64,000 nt of DNA, from positions 684,001 to 748,000 of the forward strand of contig JAWKQO010000001.1 in assembly GCA_041390105.1 (NCBI GenBank), in the 5' to 3' direction. A program made the translations under genes and the position numbers. The notes below the pieces were generated by a model that searched no databases, was not told where the DNA came from, and worked only from the letters and a program-made list of their open reading frames with translations. Numbering within the stretch: the first letter of the stretch is position 1; each line of letters begins with the position of its first letter. The stretch comes from Gemmatimonadota bacterium. Its GTDB lineage: Bacteria; Gemmatimonadota; Gemmatimonadetes; Longimicrobiales; Gaopeijiaceae. Below are positions 60,441 through 64,000 of the stretch, one piece after another.

Positions 60441-61418
60441 GTGACCACGATGATCGGGTCCGTCCGGTCCGGGGAGTTCGAGCACCCTGCCCCGCTCGGC
60501 TCTTCGGGCCGGACGCCGACCCACGCGCCCGCGCTGCTGTCCGACCTGGTCGGCTCCAATCCCGTCTTTCGGGATGTGCTCGCTCAGATCGAGCAGGCCT
60601 CCCGCGATCCCCGACCGCTCCTGCTCCTCGGTGAGCCCGGGACCGGCAAGCGACTGACCGCACATGTGCTCCACCGCTTGGAGCCACTACGGGCCGGTCC
60701 CCTGCTTGGAATGGACTGCTCGGAGCTGGAACCGGACCTGATCGAGCGAGAGCTGTTCGGAGACCCCCATACCATGGGTCTCCTGGACGTGTCTGCCGGC
60801 GGCACGCTGGTGCTCCGACGGATGGACGTCCTGGCAGCGCGGACGATGCGCCGCCTGCGGCGCACCTTCACATCGATGCCCGAGTCACGCCGCCCGCGCC
60901 TGATCGGGACCTGGAGAGTGCCGTACGGTGCCGACTCCTATGGCAGCGCCGGTGGGGCGGTGCTGGGAGCGGTGTTCGAGGATCGCGCGCTCACACTTCC
61001 CCCGCTGCGACTCCGCGGAGAGGACCTTGAGGCGCTGACGGACCACTTCCTCGCCCACGCCGGCGTCGGCGCACGAGACGTGTCCGCGCAAGCCCGCTTC
61101 GCACTGGCGTCGCACCGCTGGCCGGGAAACGTCCGCGAGCTACGCAGCGTCATTCGCAAAGCGGCACTACGGGCGCCGAACACCATCGAGCTGGAACACC
61201 TGGCCATCCAGGCGCGCACGCCGGCGCTGCGCGCCGTTTCGTCCGATCCGGAGCGCCTGCGCCTGGAGGGACGTTCCCTCGCCGAGATCGAAGCGGATGC
61301 CGTTCGGCAGACGCTCCGGCTCACGCGTGGGAACCGCACCGCTGCAGCTCGCTTGCTGGGAATCTCACGTCCGACCCTTCTGCGGAAGATCCGCCAGTAC
61401 GGGGCCGATCGCAGCTAG
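60441..61418 (+). CDS. Fis-type regulator with degenerate sigma-54-activator AAA+ domain
   Basis: A 325-residue protein shaped like the AAA+/Fis part of sigma-54 activators. Walker A is GEPGTGKRL (about 64-72). After ELFG (104-107), where GAFTGA should be, it reads DPHTMGLLDVSAGG, so GAFTGA is absent. The Walker B segment reads TLVLRRM instead of TLFLDE. The arginine-finger segment is shortened to VFEDRALTLPPLRLRGEDLE. The C-terminal Fis helix-turn-helix (280-325; NRTAAARLLGISRPTLLRKI) looks intact. It should bind DNA but not remodel sigma-54 polymerase. The start is GTG at 60441; ATG at 60450 is an alternative. Confidence 0.8.
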   Translation: MTTMIGSVRSGEFEHPAPLGSSGRTPTHAPALLSDLVGSNPVFRDVLAQIEQASRDPRPLLLLGEPGTGKRLTAHVLHRLEPLRAGPLLGMDCSELEPDLIERELFGDPHTMGLLDVSAGGTLVLRRMDVLAARTMRRLRRTFTSMPESRRPRLIGTWRVPYGADSYGSAGGAVLGAVFEDRALTLPPLRLRGEDLEALTDHFLAHAGVGARDVSAQARFALASHRWPGNVRELRSVIRKAALRAPNTIELEHLAIQARTPALRAVSSDPERLRLEGRSLAEIEADAVRQTLRLTRGNRTAAARLLGISRPTLLRKIRQYGADRS

Positions 61419-61458
61419 GATCCACTTCCACCACCCTCACCCCCTGACCCCGACCCCC

Positions 61459-61656
61459 ATGCTCGCATCCCCCTTCACCAGTTGCTTCGCACATCTGGCA
61501 GCGGAAGGGCAACACGCCCTCCGCACCAACGACCGCAGATCGCTGCGCATGGTCCTCGCCGATCTCGCCGAGTACTGGGAGCGTTCGGGCGATCCTGAGC
61601 TCGCCCGCGAGGTTCGACTCTACGCGCACGACGTGGTGGCGCCCGACGACCACTGA
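61459..61656 (+). CDS. Small unknown protein
   Basis: A 65-residue predicted protein beginning MLASPFTSCFAHLAAEGQHA, with helical, charged sequence (RSLRMVLADLAEYWERSGDP, then ELAREVRLYAHDVV). No family recognised. It lies 40 bases after the Fis-type regulator on the same strand, so they may be co-transcribed. The amphipathic pattern supports real coding, but it is short and lacks a clear ribosome-binding site. Confidence 0.45.
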   Translation: MLASPFTSCFAHLAAEGQHALRTNDRRSLRMVLADLAEYWERSGDPELAREVRLYAHDVVAPDDH

Positions 61657-61718
61657 GTCGTAGCGCCGGAGACCGGGTCCCCTTCGGTGCGCGCGTGACC
61701 GCGCCCGGGGCGATGCCG

Positions 61719-63149
61719 CTAGGAGTTCTGCCGCGTCCGGAAGTAGGGCTCGACAGCGTCGTCAGGCGGCGGTGGGGTCACAAGACTCACCACCACCAGC
61801 GCCAGGGCGGACACCAGGAAGCCGGGTAGCACCGGATCCAGGCCCGCCGATCCGAACCGCTTCCAGAGAAGCGTCGTCACCAGGCCGCCGATCATGGCCG
61901 CGGTCGCGCCTTCGCGGGTGGCGCGCTTCCACAGCACGCCGCCGACGACCGGCATGAAGAAGCACGCGGCCATCAGCGCCGTGAACAGCAGCACGATGAA
62001 CTGCACCAATTCCCCTTCGCCTACACCGGACAGGACGAGGATCACAGGCGTCGTCCCCACCACCACGATCCCCAGCCGATCCACCCAGCGACGACGGAGC
62101 TCGCTGGTGTCGGGCGCGACGAGGTTCTGGTAGAGGTCGACGGACAGGGCCGACCCGGCCACGATCAGCAGCGAATCCACCGTCGACATCATGGCGGACA
62201 GGATCGCGGCCAGCAGGATGGTTCCCATCACCGGAGGCAGCACCGCGCTCGCCACCATGGGCATGGCCAGGTCGCCGGTAGGGAGCAGCGGAAAGAGCAC
62301 GATGCTCGCCAGCGCGAGCACGAACACCAGAAGGTTGATGCCCGTGCTCATCAGGATCGCGAACAGGATGCCGCGACGCACCTGCGCCATGTCCCGCATC
62401 GCGAGGAGGCGCACCAGCCGTTCCGGCGTCGCAACCGAGCCGAGGAGGAACGACAAGCCCATGGTGAACAGCAGCGCGGGGGGTAGCCCCTCCCAGGTGA
62501 AGACCAGTGGATTGGCGGCTTCCACCAGTTCGAACAGCGCCGTAGCGCCTCCCACCTGACGGAGCGCCAGTGGAACGGCGCAGAGGGCTCCGACCCCCAT
62601 GATGAGCAACTGCAGGAAATCCGTGTAGACGACGGCGATCATTCCGCCCACGACCGTATACACGAGAAGAATGGCCGTGAAGCCCACCATTCCCACCGAA
62701 GTGTCGATTCCGAAGATGGTGTGGGCGATGAGTCCACCCGCGACGATCTGCGCCTGGATGTAGACGACCGTGGCGATCAGGATGATCGCTGCAGCCAACC
62801 CGCGCACGCGTTTCGAGTAGTAGCGCCGTTCGATGAACGCAGGTAGCGTCAACTGCCGAACCCGAGTGAAGCGCGGAGCCAGCACGGCTGCGAGGAACCA
62901 ATACGCCAACGGGATGGTCAGGACCAACCAGGTGAATGACCAGCCCACGGTGTAGATCACCCCGATCGTGCCGATGAACGTGCCCGCACTGACGTGGGTG
63001 GCCGCGATGGTGGCGCCCCCGACCAGCCAACCCAGACGCCCGCCCGCGATCCAGTAGTCGGCCTCGTCCCGTGTCCGCTTCAGACTGTACAGGCCGATCG
63101 CGAACACGAGGATGAAGTAGAGCGCGAAGACGACGGCGCGGAGGGTCAT
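61719..63149 (-). CDS. Sodium:solute symporter (SSS family)
   Basis: A 476-residue inner-membrane transporter with about 13 hydrophobic helices. Family marks include YWIAGGRLGWLVGGATIAAT and THVSAGTFIGTIG in the first helices, and SAMMSTVDSLLIVAGSAL in the middle. These resemble PutP/pantothenate-type symporters; the substrate cannot be inferred. The ATG at 63149 overlaps a 48-residue membrane protein as ATGA, suggesting coupled expression. Confidence 0.9.
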   Translation of the reverse strand: MTLRAVVFALYFILVFAIGLYSLKRTRDEADYWIAGGRLGWLVGGATIAATHVSAGTFIGTIGVIYTVGWSFTWLVLTIPLAYWFLAAVLAPRFTRVRQLTLPAFIERRYYSKRVRGLAAAIILIATVVYIQAQIVAGGLIAHTIFGIDTSVGMVGFTAILLVYTVVGGMIAVVYTDFLQLLIMGVGALCAVPLALRQVGGATALFELVEAANPLVFTWEGLPPALLFTMGLSFLLGSVATPERLVRLLAMRDMAQVRRGILFAILMSTGINLLVFVLALASIVLFPLLPTGDLAMPMVASAVLPPVMGTILLAAILSAMMSTVDSLLIVAGSALSVDLYQNLVAPDTSELRRRWVDRLGIVVVGTTPVILVLSGVGEGELVQFIVLLFTALMAACFFMPVVGGVLWKRATREGATAAMIGGLVTTLLWKRFGSAGLDPVLPGFLVSALALVVVSLVTPPPPDDAVEPYFRTRQNS

Positions 63150-63292
63150 GGGCCTTCTCCCGCTGCCGTGTTGTCTGCCCCGCTCTCGCCCGCGCGTTCT
63201 TGGGTCCGCTCGGTCCGGCGCATCCAGACCACGTACCCGACGATGATCCCGGCGAACGCCACGAAGAGTCCCCAGAAGACGAAGCGGTCCAT
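63146..63292 (-). CDS. Small membrane partner of the symporter
   Basis: A 48-residue protein: a single hydrophobic helix (FVFWGLFVAFAGIIVGYVVW, residues 4-23), then RRTER and a charged tail. Its stop overlaps the symporter start (ATGA). Small one-helix proteins precede SSS transporters in some bacteria and are listed as symporter accessory proteins. A start at ATG 63292 follows the upstream gene by 10 bases. Confidence 0.65.
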   Translation of the reverse strand: MDRFVFWGLFVAFAGIIVGYVVWMRRTERTQERAGESGADNTAAGEGP

Positions 63293-63302
63293 ACGGGCGA
63301 CC

Positions 63303-64000
63303 CTACACGCGCGCGCTCAAGTGGCGCCATCCCGCCCACCCCAGGAGGCCGATAAGCACCACCACGGCGGCCTCGAAGACGACGAGCCCGTCGACGCGCC
63401 CCCGATCAGACGGTCGGAGCCGCACCCGCACCAGCGACGGCACCGTCGACAGGGTGCCCCGGACGACGCCGTTCTCGTCCGCGTCGCCGAAGACGGAGGG
63501 AAAGCTCTCGGCCACCCGGAAGCCGGCCGGCAGCACCAGGTCGCCGCCGAAGAAGTCGGCGCGCGCCGAAGCCGCCGCGGTGCCCACCGTCGGAACGGGA
63601 AGAGCGACCTGCACGTCACCACGGGAGTCCCGCCGCAAAGGCAGCCCGTAGCGCAACTCGAAGCGCACAGTGTCGGAGGACTCGAGCGGGAGCAGCGCCT
63701 CGGCCCGTGGACCATTGCGTTCCACGGGCACGCGAGTCGGAGGCCCCGCGGGGAGCCGCAGCTCGATCCACTCCGGTACCCCATCGTCGAAGGCGAGCAT
63801 GCGAAGCCTCACCGGTCCACGGACCTGGGACAGCGTCGCGGTCAGGACCGCCTCCGCCTGCGCCCCACGGAGATCGACCTCGAGCCGGACCTCCTGCAGC
63901 ACGCTGGAATCGGGTGCCTGAGCGCTCGCAGCCCCGAGTCCGGCACCCGTCAGACCCGTGACCAGGAGCGTCAGGCTCAGGGCCACACCTGACCGAGCAC
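63303..64000 (-). CDS. Predicted exported, C-terminally anchored protein (partial)
   Basis: The frame is open to the window edge. The first in-frame candidate start is a GTG at 63986, but the hydrophobic signal (LSLTLLVTGLTGAGLGAASA) lacks positive residues before it, so the true start is probably beyond 64000. After the signal come beta-rich segments, and a single hydrophobic helix (VVLIGLLGWAGW) near the C-terminus followed by RHLSARV. I do not recognise the family. It lies just upstream of the symporter pair. Confidence 0.6.
   Translation of the reverse strand, partial: ARSGVALSLTLLVTGLTGAGLGAASAQAPDSSVLQEVRLEVDLRGAQAEAVLTATLSQVRGPVRLRMLAFDDGVPEWIELRLPAGPPTRVPVERNGPRAEALLPLESSDTVRFELRYGLPLRRDSRGDVQVALPVPTVGTAAASARADFFGGDLVLPAGFRVAESFPSVFGDADENGVVRGTLSTVPSLVRVRLRPSDRGRVDGLVVFEAAVVVLIGLLGWAGWRHLSARV

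Overview
This window is GC-rich bacterial chromosome packed with housekeeping genes. I see no rRNA, tRNA, CRISPR array, prophage or insertion sequence. The gene set points to an aerobic, diderm (Gram-negative) bacterium. It has a complete proton-pumping NADH dehydrogenase of 14 nuo genes, a type-B succinate dehydrogenase (SdhC-A-B), the MEP isoprenoid enzyme IspD, outer-membrane and TonB-type proteins, lipoproteins with lipoboxes, and a heptosyltransferase-like GT9 enzyme. The combination and the protein sequences look like Gemmatimonadota. That assignment is an inference from familiarity and would need a marker-gene tree.

Layout. Nearly everything from 1 to 57118 is on the minus strand, so genes are read from high to low coordinates. 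Bases 1-22925 hold nuoABCDEFGHIJKLMN, then a phosphomanno/phosphoglucomutase, a UPF0182 membrane protein, sucCD, a PTS-EIIA-like/CBS protein, ndk, a DUF177 protein and rpmF, which is cut by the window edge. A divergent promoter region (22926-23142) separates this run from dcd on the plus strand. Bases 23788-30350 hold mdh-sdhCAB followed by an amidohydrolase lipoprotein and an FKBP lipoprotein. Bases 30481-33297 hold moaD, a GT9 glycosyltransferase, moaE and moaA. Then come an HU-family gene, carA and a plus-strand RNase H-like gene. Bases 35739-57118 form one very long minus-strand run: pepA, a TonB-receptor-like protein, yicC, gmk, rpoZ, coaBC, udg, dnaB, an ispD-tsaC fusion, a low-Mr phosphatase, aroE, comF, gapA, an ECF sigma factor, a membrane TonB-domain protein, pgk, tpiA, secG, three 2-oxoacid dehydrogenase subunits and lipB. 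Many neighbours overlap by ATGA or GTGA, which suggests translational coupling.

Bases 57119-64000 are looser and more accessory. They contain a roughly 700-base gene-free stretch with a perfect 17-bp inverted repeat, an imuB-like Y-family polymerase relative, a carboxypeptidase-regulatory-domain lipoprotein, a tiny Thr/Ser-rich lipoprotein, a degenerate sigma-54-activator-like regulator, a 65-residue unknown protein, a sodium:solute symporter with a 48-residue membrane partner, and a secreted/anchored protein that runs off the edge.

How the genes work together: the TCA-cycle enzymes (SucCD, Sdh, Mdh), complex I and a 2-oxoacid dehydrogenase with its lipoylating enzyme LipB make a respiratory core. 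GapA, Pgk and TpiA supply lower glycolysis. The most unusual protein-level observations are the IspD-TsaC fusion, an RNase H lacking two of four catalytic carboxylates, a Fis-type regulator whose AAA+ domain has lost GAFTGA and Walker B, and a sigma factor paired with a membrane TonB-domain protein instead of an ordinary anti-sigma factor. I did not find a clear multi-gene novel system; the best accessory candidate is the 60083-61656 trio.
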